This document shows positions 34,401 through 44,109 of a DNA stretch of 51,858 nt, piece by piece; position 1 is the stretch's first letter; each line of letters begins with the position of its first letter. The DNA is taken from NCBI GenBank assembly GCA_965368585.1, contig CBDUNM010000018.1, positions 1 through 51,858 of the forward strand. Direction: 5' to 3'. The DNA comes from JARRQB01 sp965368585 (GTDB lineage: Bacteria; Pseudomonadota; Gammaproteobacteria; Chromatiales; Chromatiaceae). The notes below the pieces were generated by a model. That model was not told where the DNA came from. It made no database searches and worked only from the letters and a program-made list of their open reading frames with translations. Position numbers and translations under genes: made by a program.

Positions 34401-35405
34401 GTGAAGTTCTCAATCGCGCTGCTGATACTGCCGCTGATCGCCGACGCTGCGACGCCCGTGACCGTTGCGTCCGTTGCCGATCTTGCGATCCTGGCCGAGC
34501 AACATGCGCCCGCCACGGTGGTCCCGCAAAACGCGCCGTCACTGGCCGCGGAAATCAGCGCCCGTATCGAGGCAATGCCCGTGCGAGTCGGCGACAAGGT
34601 AAGCGCCGGCGACACCATGGCACGACTGGATTGCCGCCTGTACCGGTCCCGCGCGGATGGCGCCCGCGCACAGCTGCGCGAACTCGAGGCGCGGCGCCGA
34701 TACGCGTCAAGCCAGCTGAGCAGGGCCCGTAATCTCCAGGAAAACCACAGCGTGAGCGAGGAGACACTGGATCTGCGCCGCAGCGACCTGAGCAGCCTCG
34801 CCGCACTGGTCAGCGCCCAGGAACAGGCGATCGTGCAGGCCGATATCCACACGGACCAGTGCGAAGTCAAGGCCCCGTTTGCGGCAGTCGTGACCGCACG
34901 GCTTGCCGCCGTGGGTGATCTCGCGGCACCGGGCACGCCGCTGCTCAAGCTGACGCAACTTGACAACCTGGAAATCAGCGCCGAGCTGCGCTCATCCGAG
35001 ACCGAGGCCCTGGCGCAAGCCAATGCCGTCTGGTTTGCCTACGAAGGTAAACGATACCCCGCCCAACTGCGTAGCGTCGTCCCCGTGGTAGATGCTCGTC
35101 AACATACGCTCGAGGCACGCCTGACCTTCGTCTCCACGGCAGCGCCTGCTGGCGCTGGCGGGCGGTTGGTATGGCAGGATGCGCACACCAGACTACCAGC
35201 GGCATTGTTGGTGCGACGGGAGGACCGATTGGGCGTGTTCCGCATTGCCGCCGGCAAGGCACATTTCCAACCCCTAGCGGGGGCGCGCGAAGGCGAGCCG
35301 GCACGCGCAGCGCTGGCGCCCGATACATTGATCGTCGTTGACGGGCGGCAGCGTATCGTCGATCAGGACGACGTCGAAATTATCGCGACCACTGGCGGCG
35401 CCTGA
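34401..35405 (+). CDS. RND efflux periplasmic adaptor (MFP) subunit
   Basis: This 334-residue HlyD/AcrA-family protein has a signal peptide (KFSIALLILPLIADAA) and a lipoyl half (IEAMPVRVGDKVSAGDTMAR). A helical hairpin follows (about 75-145, RSRADGARAQLRELEARRRY to LSSLAALVSAQEQAIVQA), and then the second lipoyl half (CEVKAPFAAVVTARLAAVGD) and a beta-barrel region. It links the inner-membrane RND pump to an outer-membrane channel. There is no lipobox, so it is soluble. No TolC-like gene is present nearby. Confidence 0.92.
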   Translation: MKFSIALLILPLIADAATPVTVASVADLAILAEQHAPATVVPQNAPSLAAEISARIEAMPVRVGDKVSAGDTMARLDCRLYRSRADGARAQLRELEARRRYASSQLSRARNLQENHSVSEETLDLRRSDLSSLAALVSAQEQAIVQADIHTDQCEVKAPFAAVVTARLAAVGDLAAPGTPLLKLTQLDNLEISAELRSSETEALAQANAVWFAYEGKRYPAQLRSVVPVVDARQHTLEARLTFVSTAAPAGAGGRLVWQDAHTRLPAALLVRREDRLGVFRIAAGKAHFQPLAGAREGEPARAALAPDTLIVVDGRQRIVDQDDVEIIATTGGA

Positions 35406-35485
35406 GCACAATGCGACTACCAGACGGCTCGATGCTCCCAGTACTCGACGTGTACCACTAGCTGTTTTGCCGCCAACCATCACCG

Positions 35486-38400
35486 ATGGCCATATATCAG
35501 CGACTACTGCGCAACCATGTCCTGACCAACCTTGCCTTTATTCTGGTCCTGGTCGTCGGGTCGCTGTCGTATCTGTCTCTGCCCCGCCAACAGGACCCGA
35601 CGATCAATTTCAACTGGATCATCATTACGACGGTGCTCCCCGGCGCAGCGGCGCTGGACGTTGAGAAAAAGGTCACCGACCCGTTGGAAGACGCCATTCG
35701 CAAGCTGCAGGACGTGAAATTCATGTCGTCCAACAGTCGCGAATCCTTTTCCAATATCCTGGTGAGATTCGATGACATCGACAATCGCACCTTCGATAAA
35801 CGGGTCAACGATCTACGCCGCGAGATCCAGAACAAGGAAGACGAACTGCCCCTCGCCGCTGAAGACCCGGTCATTCTGGAGATCACCAGTGCCAATGCCT
35901 TCCCCTCCGCATCGGTGGCGGTGGTCGGCATTGCCGACGATGAAAACCTGCGCGTTCAGGCGCGCAATATCGAAAAGGGCCTGGAGCGTCTGCAGGGCGT
36001 CGACCGGGTCGACCCGGTCGGCCTTGCCGATCCGGAACTGCACGTCCGTTTCGACCGGTCCGCGCTCGAAGTACTGGGACTGAGCCCAGCGCAACTGGCG
36101 GACACGGTCACCGCTTTTTTCCAGGATATTGCGGCGGGCGACATCCGGCTGGGCCAGGAGAACTGGCTGATTCGCCTGGTTGGCACCGATGCCGACCCGT
36201 CGATGCTCGCGGCTCGCCCAATCGTCGGCGCGCCGGGCGAGGTTCTCATCGGAGCGGTGGCACGTGTCCAGCGATCGCGTGCGGAGCCCAGCGATCTGGT
36301 GACACTCGACGGCCGCCCGGCGGTACTGCTGGCGGTCATGAAACAGGCCAACGCAAATACGCTCGAACTGGTCCAAGAGGTCAAGAACTACGTCGAAACA
36401 CGCAATTCTTACACACCGCAAACAGGGGTGAGCATGGTGTTGGTCGATGACCAGACGATTCCGACCGTCAGGGCCATCACCCTGATGCAGAACAATGCCC
36501 TCATCGGACTGGTTCTGGTACTCGGTGTCGCCTGGCTGTTCCTGGGCTCACGCATCGCTTTGCTGACCGCGATCGGTATACCGTTCATTCTGACCGGCAC
36601 CTTCTGGGTGCTGTCGCTGGCCGGGTCGACACTGAATGTGATGGTCTTGCTGGGTGTCGTCATCGTGTTGGGGATGCTGGTCGACGATGCCGTGGTCGTC
36701 GTCGAAGGCATCTACTACCGGTTGCGCCAAGGCGTCGATGCGTTCACCGCTGCGTTGCAGGCGTTGCGCGAGGTGGCGGCGCCGGTAACGACGGCGGTGC
36801 TGACGACCATTGCGGCATTCGGCCCGTTGATGCTGCTACCCGGCATACTTGGAGATTTTATGCGCGTCGTGCCGACGGTCGTGGTTGTTGCGCTGCTGAT
36901 TTCACTGGTCGAAGCCTTCTGGATGCTGCCCGCGCATATCATTGCCGCGCGCATCAGCTTCGCCCGACCATCGCGCATACACCGCCAGCGTGTTCGGTTC
37001 ACCCACTGGCTGCAAATCAAGTATGTACGCCTGCTCGTGAAGGCGCTGCGTTTTCGCTGGCTGACGCTGGTCACCGTGCTGATGCTGTTTTTCGGTGCGG
37101 TGGGCACGTTTGCGGCGGGATTAGTGCGCATGGATTTTTTCGCGGCCGACACCATTCGACTGTTCTACGTCAACGTGGAAATGCCCCCTACAACACCGCT
37201 GGAAGCGACGCTGCAGAAAGTCCATGAGGTCGAACGCAAGTTAAAAGGCCATATTCGAGATGGAGAAGTGCGCGCTATCGTCGCTTACGCGGGAAACATG
37301 TTCACCGAAACCGAACCGCGCATCGGCGACCAATATGGACAGATCCTGGTGGGGCTGAATCCGCTCAATCCCGGTCTACGCTCGGTCGAGCAGATGATCG
37401 AAGACGTGCGTGCTGACATCCAGGCGACGCCCGGCCCCACCCAGGTTTCTTTTCTGCGCCTGACCGGCGGTCCGCCCACCGCCAAACCGATCAGCATCAA
37501 GGTCCTCGGCGACGAGTACGCGGACATCCAGGCGGCCGCGCGCACGCTGCACGACATCATGAGCGGTATCGACGGCATCAAGGACATCGCCGATGACGCG
37601 AGCCGTGGGCGGCTGGAGCTGATCCTGACGCTGGACGAGGACGCCGTCAATCGCGCCGGACTGAGTCCGTTGGAAATCAACCGCAATCTGCAACTGCTGG
37701 TGGACGGGCTGATCGTGGCCGACATGCGCGATGCGGGCGAAAAACTCGAAGTAAGGGTAAAGGCGATGACCGACGAGCGCACCGACATCGCCAGCTTACT
37801 CGACTACCGGCTGCCCCTGCCCGGCGGGGGAAGTGTTCCGATGGCCGCACTCGTCACCGAACGGCGCCAAGACGGATTGGGGAATTTGCGCCACTACAAT
37901 TTTCGACGCGCCATTACCGTCGAAGCGGATATCGAAAGCGAGAAAATCGATACCGTCACGGCAAACGCGGCCATCCTCGAAAACTGGGAAACCCAGCGGC
38001 ATCGCTATCCCAACATCGACCTCGATTTTTCCGGTGAGTTGGACGATATACAGGAGAGTCTGGATTCCATCGGCATTCTGTTCGTGTTCGGTGTCGGCTT
38101 GATGTACGCCATCCTTGGTACCCAGTTTCGCAGCTACTGGCAGCCGCTGATGATACTGTCGACCATCTTCATGGCATTCACCGGTGTGACATTCGGTCTG
38201 CTGGTTTCGCAGAACCCGATGAGTCTGTATACCCTGTACGGCGTGGTGGCCCTGGCGGGCATCGCGGTAAACGCCGCCATCGTCCTGATATCCGCCGCCA
38301 ATCAACGCCTGGAGGCAGGCATGAGCGTGCTGCATGCCACACTGTACGCAGCCCGCCGTCGGGTCATCCCCATCCTGATCACCTCGTTGACCACCATTGC

Positions 38401-38575
38401 CGGATTGTTGTCGCTGGCGACCGGTCTCGGCGGTAAATCATTGATCTGGGGACCGGTAGCCACGGCGATCGTCTGGGGTCTCGCCTTTTCCACCGTCCTG
38501 ACGCTGATCGTCGTGCCCCTGCTCTACCGCATCTTCATGGCGCGCAGCCGACGAGTCAACATTACGCCCGCTTAA
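35486..38575 (+). CDS. RND efflux permease (AcrB family)
   Basis: The 1029-residue pump has twelve transmembrane helices and two large periplasmic loops. The N-terminus (RNHVLTNLAFILVLVVGSLS) and PRQQDPTINFNWIIITTVLP match the HAE1/metal-efflux-like branch with one pump gene. Proton-relay aspartates lie in TM4 (GMLVDDAVVVVEG). TM10-11 carry ALAGIAVNAAIVLISAANQR. The adaptor is encoded 80 bp upstream. Substrate unknown; heavy-metal signature residues of CusA are not obvious, so drug or small organic export is more likely. Confidence 0.94.
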   Translation: MAIYQRLLRNHVLTNLAFILVLVVGSLSYLSLPRQQDPTINFNWIIITTVLPGAAALDVEKKVTDPLEDAIRKLQDVKFMSSNSRESFSNILVRFDDIDNRTFDKRVNDLRREIQNKEDELPLAAEDPVILEITSANAFPSASVAVVGIADDENLRVQARNIEKGLERLQGVDRVDPVGLADPELHVRFDRSALEVLGLSPAQLADTVTAFFQDIAAGDIRLGQENWLIRLVGTDADPSMLAARPIVGAPGEVLIGAVARVQRSRAEPSDLVTLDGRPAVLLAVMKQANANTLELVQEVKNYVETRNSYTPQTGVSMVLVDDQTIPTVRAITLMQNNALIGLVLVLGVAWLFLGSRIALLTAIGIPFILTGTFWVLSLAGSTLNVMVLLGVVIVLGMLVDDAVVVVEGIYYRLRQGVDAFTAALQALREVAAPVTTAVLTTIAAFGPLMLLPGILGDFMRVVPTVVVVALLISLVEAFWMLPAHIIAARISFARPSRIHRQRVRFTHWLQIKYVRLLVKALRFRWLTLVTVLMLFFGAVGTFAAGLVRMDFFAADTIRLFYVNVEMPPTTPLEATLQKVHEVERKLKGHIRDGEVRAIVAYAGNMFTETEPRIGDQYGQILVGLNPLNPGLRSVEQMIEDVRADIQATPGPTQVSFLRLTGGPPTAKPISIKVLGDEYADIQAAARTLHDIMSGIDGIKDIADDASRGRLELILTLDEDAVNRAGLSPLEINRNLQLLVDGLIVADMRDAGEKLEVRVKAMTDERTDIASLLDYRLPLPGGGSVPMAALVTERRQDGLGNLRHYNFRRAITVEADIESEKIDTVTANAAILENWETQRHRYPNIDLDFSGELDDIQESLDSIGILFVFGVGLMYAILGTQFRSYWQPLMILSTIFMAFTGVTFGLLVSQNPMSLYTLYGVVALAGIAVNAAIVLISAANQRLEAGMSVLHATLYAARRRVIPILITSLTTIAGLLSLATGLGGKSLIWGPVATAIVWGLAFSTVLTLIVVPLLYRIFMARSRRVNITPA

Positions 38576-39025
38576 AAGCCCCGCCAGCGCACGATCTCGA
38601 CGACCGCGCCAGGCCGCCGCCGAATTCGACTATGCTTGCGACAAAACCCGGTGGGGTGAATAAAGGTCCGCGGCCGGCCGGTCAAGAGAAGCATAGGGGC
38701 AAATACAGCGGCTTGGCGCTGCGGCGTTGTGCAGCAAACATCGTCAGCTGCAGGAGTTGAATCATCTTGGCGATGCGAGTCCGACAAACGCCGCACCGGC
38801 CAGAGGCTGGCCTCTTGCGGCCTTCGTAGTCCAAGCCGCTTTTCAAGGGCTTAAGCGATGTTTGAGGAGCACGCGATGCAGCATGTGGCAGAGCAGTTTG
38901 GTGCGTCCAGACGAACCTCAGGGTTATACGGGTTACCTCATGCGACGCTGCGGGCGTCGCGCGAACGCCGGCCGATGCTGATCGACGGGGCGCAGGAAGA
39001 CGGCTTCCGAACGAGCGCATAACCC
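38576..39025. other. 450-bp intergenic region
   Basis: It contains no gene with a recognisable domain. A short plus-strand frame at 38858-39022 encodes 54 residues (starting MFEEHAMQHVAEQFGASRRT) with AAGGG nine bases upstream and ends four bases before the antiporter start. It could be a small leader peptide gene, but there is no supporting motif. The rest (38576-38850) shows no repeats or terminator I can defend. Confidence 0.35.
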
Positions 39026-40270
39026 ATGGGCATCAGCGGTACGGTCTTGCTCTTGTCAGGAATGTTGATGCTGGCGCTTGTGGTGCGCCCCGTCGCCGCG
39101 CGCATACGCTTACCCTTCGCCGCCGTGCTGGTCGCCACCGGGTTCGTCGGCGCCGAGGTGCTGGTCGCCTTCGAGTTCGACACCGGCGTACGCTATGACG
39201 CCTTTCACGATTTGATTTTCTACGTGTTTCTCCCCGTACTGGTGTTTGCGGGAGCGTTTCAGATCGATCCGCCGCTGCTGCGCAACAACCTGGTCGTGAT
39301 TCTGGTCTACGCGGTGCCGGTGCTGCTCTTGTCGGTTGGTATTACCGCCACCTTGATCTATTTCGGTATCGGACATCCGTCAGGCTTTCCGTGGACCGCA
39401 GCATTGCTGACCGGCGCCTTGCTGGCGGCGACCGACGCGTCGCCACTCACCTCGCAGTTTCCCCAACTGGGTGCGCCCAGACGCTTGCGGGTCCTGCTCG
39501 AAGGTGAAGATCTGTTCAATGACGGCGTGGCGATAGTCGCGTTCAGCATCTTTTTGTACGCCGCGTTGCATCCAAGCGCAGACATCAGCGCCGCAGACGC
39601 CGTTACTCGGTTCCTGGTCGTATTCGTCGGCGGTATGCTGTCCGGCCTGCTCACAGGACTGGTATTCCTGCTAGTGTCTCGCTTGTTCGAAGACCCAGTG
39701 CAACAGGCGTTAGTCACGCTGATCTCCGCGTATAGCTCCTATCTGCTCGCCGAACAGGCGTTGAACGTATCCGGAGTGATGTCGGTCTTGCTCACCGGCT
39801 TGATCATGGGACGGGCCATCCACGACGATTTACCGGATCGACGCGACTCGTTCGTCGACACCTTCTGGGAGTTCAACGTGTACGTGGCCGAAGCGCTGGT
39901 TTTTCTGCTCATGGGTGTGACGATAACCGTGGCGATGTTCGAAGAACGCTGGCTCGCCATGATCATCGGTATCGCAGCCGTACTGTTGGCGCGCGCGGTG
40001 GGTGTATTCGGCACGGCCCCTTTGATCTCGCGACTGCCCGGCATCGAACCACTGGACCGCGACTACCAGCGCATCATCTATCTGGGCAGCATGCGCGGCG
40101 CCGTCGTCCTGGCCCTGGCGCTGTCTATTCCAGTTGAACTGCCCTATTGGTGGACGATACAGTCGATCGCATTCGGCGTGGTCGTCTTTGCGCTGTTCGT
40201 CCAGGCGCCCGCCGCCAGGGCCCTGCTGCTAAAGTCGGGCCTGGGCAATCGGAAAGCGGTGAGGGAGTAG
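39026..40270 (+). CDS. cation:proton antiporter (CPA1 family)
   Basis: This 414-residue membrane protein has about twelve transmembrane helices. The core antiporter motifs are in place: ALLAATDASPLTSQFPQLG (the ATDP-like helix break, with Ala-Ser instead of Pro-Val) and LEGEDLFNDGVAIVAFSIFL (the ND ion-binding pair). It exchanges cytoplasmic Na+ or K+ for protons. The cytoplasmic regulatory tail found in some CPA1 proteins is missing. The gene converges with ptsP, 12 bp apart. Confidence 0.92.
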   Translation: MGISGTVLLLSGMLMLALVVRPVAARIRLPFAAVLVATGFVGAEVLVAFEFDTGVRYDAFHDLIFYVFLPVLVFAGAFQIDPPLLRNNLVVILVYAVPVLLLSVGITATLIYFGIGHPSGFPWTAALLTGALLAATDASPLTSQFPQLGAPRRLRVLLEGEDLFNDGVAIVAFSIFLYAALHPSADISAADAVTRFLVVFVGGMLSGLLTGLVFLLVSRLFEDPVQQALVTLISAYSSYLLAEQALNVSGVMSVLLTGLIMGRAIHDDLPDRRDSFVDTFWEFNVYVAEALVFLLMGVTITVAMFEERWLAMIIGIAAVLLARAVGVFGTAPLISRLPGIEPLDRDYQRIIYLGSMRGAVVLALALSIPVELPYWWTIQSIAFGVVVFALFVQAPAARALLLKSGLGNRKAVRE

Positions 40271-40282
40271 TACGGCGTCCGA

Positions 40283-42550
40283 TTACCGGCCGGGTCGAAC
40301 CAGGCCGCCCAGCCCCATGTCATCGAGCGCACCCTCCATGAAACGCCGTATCTGCTGGGCGTCCTCCATTCTGAGCGCGGCTTTCAACAGCTGGCGCGCG
40401 CGCGACACGCTGACGCTGCGCGTGACCCACTTCACGCGCAATAGACTGCCGGCACTCATGCTGAGACTGTCAAACCCGAGGCCGATCAGGAGAATGGTGG
40501 CCAGGGGGTTACCCGCCAGTTCCCCGCAGACACCCACCGGCTTACTGTAAACCCTGGCACCGCGCATAATGAATTCCAGCGCGCGCAATACGGCGGGATG
40601 CATGTCGTCGAACAGATCCGCAACGTTGGCGTTGTTGCGATCGACAGCGAGCAGGTACTGTGTCAGGTCGTTGGTGCCTACGGACAGGAAATCGACCCGC
40701 CGCGCGAGTTCTTCGATCAGGAACACAGCCGAGGGCACTTCGACCATCACGCCGATGCGCGGCATCGACACGGCGTATCCTTCCTCGACCAGTTCGTCGT
40801 GGGCGCGTTGTATCAACAACAGCAGCTCGTCGACCTCGGCAACGCCGCTGATCATCGGCAGCATGATCTGGAGGTTGTGATAACCGATTCCGGCGCGCAG
40901 CATCGCCCGCACCTGAGTCAGAAAGATCTCCGGGTGGTCGAGCGATATCCGACTCCCGCGCCAGCCAAGAAACGGGTTTTGCTCCACCACCGGAAAGTAC
41001 TCCAGCGGCTTGTCACCCCCGACATCCAGGGTTCTGAGGATCACCGGTCGAGGCGCGAACCCCACGATGACCTGGCGATAATTCGCAACCTGCACCGACT
41101 CACCCGGGAAGCGATCACGCACCATGAACGGCAACTCGGTTCGATACAGGCCAACGCCCGCCGCCTCTTCCGCCCCCAGGGTATTGGTTTCAGCGACCAA
41201 ACCGGTGTTGAGCATCAAAGGTATCTCTACACCATCAGTGGTTTCAGACGGCAGCCCGCGCAGCTCGTTCAGCTCCTCGGTCAGCTCGCGCTCCTCGCTG
41301 GCCAGCCGACGATACTCTTCCAACAGCGAAGGCGGCGGCGACGGGTAAACACGGCCGCGGTAGCCGTCGATAATCAGTTCACGCCCTTCCATCAGGCCCA
41401 CCGGCAGACCCGTCACTCCCATGACGGCGGGAATACCCAGGGCACGCGCCAGAATGGCGACGTGTGAAGAATTCGATCCCATCGACGAGACCACGCCAGT
41501 CAGCTTGTCCGGCGGCACTTCGATGAGCTGTGTCGCGCTGACTTCGTCGCCCACCAGTATCGTATCGGCCCGATACTCCTTCTCGGCCGGGGCGTCGCTC
41601 TGCAGGTGCGTCAGAATACGACGCCCCAGATCCCGAACGTCGGACGCGCGCTCGCGCAGATAGACGTCGTCCATGTCCTCGAACACCTTGGCGTGCTCGT
41701 AGATCGTCTTGCGCAACGCCCCCGGCGCCCACTGACCGTCGTTGCGAATCACGGCGATCGTTTGTGTCACGAGCGTGTCGCTGCCCAGCATCAGCAACAG
41801 GGCGTCGAACAATGCCTGCTCCTCGACCGGCAGTTTTTCGCTTATCTGGCTCTTCAGCTGACGCAACTCATCTTCGACCATCGCCACGGCGGCCCGGAAA
41901 TCGACGATTTCCGCTTCAATGTCCTTGATGGTGCGGTCGGGAATCGCCGCCAGATCGGCCAGCCGATACGCCACCACCGCGCGCCCGATCGCGACACCGC
42001 TGCTGCCCGCCCGGCCGGAGAGAAAGCGCCCAACGCCATGACTCTCGGGTGCGATATTGGACAGTTCGCCGTTGACCTGGGCCAGGGTGATGGCGCCCGC
42101 CAACTGCGCCGCCAAGGTGAAGATGAAGGTCACTTCACCGTCGCTGAACTCGCGCGGTTCCGACTGGCGCACTACCAGCACGCCAAGCACCTTGCGATTC
42201 TGGATGATCGGCACGCCGAGAAATCCGAAATAGTTCGTTTCACCGGTCTCGGCAATGCGCATATACCGCGGGTGCGAGGGCGCATCCGCCAGGTTGACCG
42301 GCTCGGCCCGTTCGGCGACCAAGCCAACCAGGCCTCGCCCCAGCGGCAACGTCACCTTGCCCACGGCTTCCTGATTGAAGCCGTCAGATGCCATCAATAC
42401 GTAGACGCGCGCCTCATTATCGGTCAGGTAGACAGAGCAGACGTCGGCGTCGACGGCGCGCTTAACCCCGGTGACGATGAGCCGCAGCGCGTCTTCCAGG
42501 TTGGATGCCGAATTGACGTCCTGAACAATCCGGTGCAGTAGATCAAGCAT
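40283..42550 (-). CDS. ptsP: phosphoenolpyruvate-protein phosphotransferase PtsP
   Basis: This 755-residue EI-Ntr has an N-terminal GAF domain (about 5-150, DADVCSVYLTDNEARVYVLM). The phosphohistidine domain has active-site His in SNSSHVAILARALGIPAVMG, and a PEP-binding TIM barrel follows (LRTLDVGGDKPLEYF, then PVGVCGELAGNPLA with the catalytic Cys). It starts the nitrogen PTS relay, phosphorylating NPr from PEP, and GAF binding of glutamine usually modulates it. rppH lies 41 bp upstream on the same strand, the usual order. No HPr or EIIA gene is in the window. Confidence 0.97.
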   Translation of the reverse strand: MLDLLHRIVQDVNSASNLEDALRLIVTGVKRAVDADVCSVYLTDNEARVYVLMASDGFNQEAVGKVTLPLGRGLVGLVAERAEPVNLADAPSHPRYMRIAETGETNYFGFLGVPIIQNRKVLGVLVVRQSEPREFSDGEVTFIFTLAAQLAGAITLAQVNGELSNIAPESHGVGRFLSGRAGSSGVAIGRAVVAYRLADLAAIPDRTIKDIEAEIVDFRAAVAMVEDELRQLKSQISEKLPVEEQALFDALLLMLGSDTLVTQTIAVIRNDGQWAPGALRKTIYEHAKVFEDMDDVYLRERASDVRDLGRRILTHLQSDAPAEKEYRADTILVGDEVSATQLIEVPPDKLTGVVSSMGSNSSHVAILARALGIPAVMGVTGLPVGLMEGRELIIDGYRGRVYPSPPPSLLEEYRRLASEERELTEELNELRGLPSETTDGVEIPLMLNTGLVAETNTLGAEEAAGVGLYRTELPFMVRDRFPGESVQVANYRQVIVGFAPRPVILRTLDVGGDKPLEYFPVVEQNPFLGWRGSRISLDHPEIFLTQVRAMLRAGIGYHNLQIMLPMISGVAEVDELLLLIQRAHDELVEEGYAVSMPRIGVMVEVPSAVFLIEELARRVDFLSVGTNDLTQYLLAVDRNNANVADLFDDMHPAVLRALEFIMRGARVYSKPVGVCGELAGNPLATILLIGLGFDSLSMSAGSLLRVKWVTRSVSVSRARQLLKAALRMEDAQQIRRFMEGALDDMGLGGLVRPGR

Positions 42551-42591
42551 GCCGCTGCGCTCTGCGGCGCCGGCACAGCCCGGCCCGACGC

Positions 42592-43116
42592 TCAGCGGCG
42601 CTGTTGGCGAAGGTGACGGGTTTGGGCCCGGTTTGGCGTACCATCGGGGAACAGCAGCGGGGCGAGTTCTTCGAGCGCTCGCTCATATACCCGGCGCTTG
42701 AAGTAGATCACTTCGCGCAACGGCTGCCAGTACCTGACCCAGCGCCAGTGGTCGAATTCGGGCTTTTCGGTTTTGTCTAAACAGAAATCACTTTCCTTGC
42801 AACGAACACGCAGCAAAAACCACCGCTGTTTCTGGCCAACGCAGATCGGGTGAGAATTGCGCCGGATGAAACGTCGCGGCAAACGGTACCGCAACCAACG
42901 TGAGGTGCAGCCGAGCAATTCCACCTGATGCGGTTGCAGACCGACCTCTTCGGTCAATTCGCGGTACATGGCCTGTTCCGGCGTCTCATCGGATTGGATT
43001 CCGCCCTGAGGAAACTGCCACGCATCCTGGCCAATACGTCTGCCCCAAAACAATTGGTTTCGGTGATTACAGAGTATTATGCCGACATTCGGCCGAAATC
43101 CGTCGGTGTCTATCAC
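42592..43116 (-). CDS. rppH: RNA pyrophosphohydrolase RppH
   Basis: The frame is open to 43278, but RppH proteins begin close to the sequence IDTDGFRPNVGIILCN, so the GTG at 43116 is chosen (174 residues). The Nudix box GGIQSDETPEQAMYRELTEE is complete (G-x5-E-x7-RE-x2-EE). Conserved flanks are WQFPQ before it and FDHWRWVRYW after it. The enzyme removes pyrophosphate from the 5' end of triphosphorylated mRNA and so triggers decay. The chosen GTG has no clear ribosome binding site; the extra 54 codons upstream could encode an unusual N-terminal extension. Confidence 0.93.
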   Translation of the reverse strand: MIDTDGFRPNVGIILCNHRNQLFWGRRIGQDAWQFPQGGIQSDETPEQAMYRELTEEVGLQPHQVELLGCTSRWLRYRLPRRFIRRNSHPICVGQKQRWFLLRVRCKESDFCLDKTEKPEFDHWRWVRYWQPLREVIYFKRRVYERALEELAPLLFPDGTPNRAQTRHLRQQRR

Positions 43117-43314
43117 GGGTACAGCGGGCCGTATTATGTACTTGTTTCGCCATTTTTCCACACTCTGGTGGATGGCGGCAAGCTCCTGATTTTTATAAGC
43201 TATCGCTAATAGGTCCGGTTCGGTATAGTCGCAGGCGCTTTCCGCGGGCATTTCGAAGCGGACAATGGGTCCGCACAAAGCCTTGTTCGGGCTTTATTTC
43301 TAGCAAGAGTTTCC

Positions 43315-43989
43315 ATGGCACTGGCAATATTCGATCTCGACAATACCTTGTTGGCAGGCGATTCCGACTACCTTTGGGGTGTATTTCTGGCCGAAAACGC
43401 GGTCGTGGACCGCGCGCAATACGAACGTGAAAACGCACGTTTTTATGACGAATACCGGGCTGGTCGGCTGGATATCCATGAATTCCTGACCTTCTCGCTA
43501 AAGCCGCTGGCCGACAACGCGCTGGCGGATCTGCTGTCGTGGCGGGATCGATTTGTCGCCGAGAAGATCGACCCGATCATCACGCAACGCGCCCGCGATC
43601 GCGTCGAGCGGCATCGGGCGGCAGGCGACGTATTGATGATCATCACCGCCACCAACGCATTCGTCACCCAGCCCATCGCCGACCGGTTCGACATTCCTCA
43701 TCTGATCGCAACCAAGCCAGAATTCGCCAACGGCCGCTACACCGGGCGGGTATCTGGGACGCCGAGCTATCGCGACGGCAAAGTCGAACGGCTGCAGGAA
43801 TGGCTGCGACACAACAACGCCAGCCTGGATGGTGCCTGGTTCTACAGCGATTCGCACAACGATCTTCCGCTGCTGCGGCTGGTGGACAATCCCATTGCCG
43901 TGGACCCCGACCAAGAACTGGCCGAACAGGCCAGACGGCGCGCATGGCCGGTGATCTCGTTGCGCGATGGCTGCGATCGTCACGCCTGA
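43315..43989 (+). CDS. HAD-IB family phosphatase
   Basis: This 224-residue member of the SerB-like HAD-IB subfamily has motif I AIFDLDNTLL (nucleophile Asp), motif II ITATN and motif IV FYSDSHNDLPLL. An alpha-helical C1 cap follows motif I (residues 15-95). It hydrolyses a phosphomonoester in the cytoplasm; the exact substrate (phosphoserine or similar) is not determined by these motifs. The gene is divergent from rppH, an arrangement seen in several gammaproteobacteria. Confidence 0.9.
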   Translation: MALAIFDLDNTLLAGDSDYLWGVFLAENAVVDRAQYERENARFYDEYRAGRLDIHEFLTFSLKPLADNALADLLSWRDRFVAEKIDPIITQRARDRVERHRAAGDVLMIITATNAFVTQPIADRFDIPHLIATKPEFANGRYTGRVSGTPSYRDGKVERLQEWLRHNNASLDGAWFYSDSHNDLPLLRLVDNPIAVDPDQELAEQARRRAWPVISLRDGCDRHA

Positions 43990-44109
43990 CGCCCGCGCGC
44001 GTCTGCCGGGCGCTGGCGTCCGCCGTTTCGGCAGACCGGGTGACGATGCAGCGCTCAACTCTCCCTCGCGCGCGCCATCTCCGCCGGGCAGTGTACGCAG
44101 GATAACCCA

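Noticed and set aside
42592..43278. Longer RppH beginning at 43278
   Set aside because: The extra 54 residues do not resemble RppH, whose conserved start lies just at the GTG chosen.
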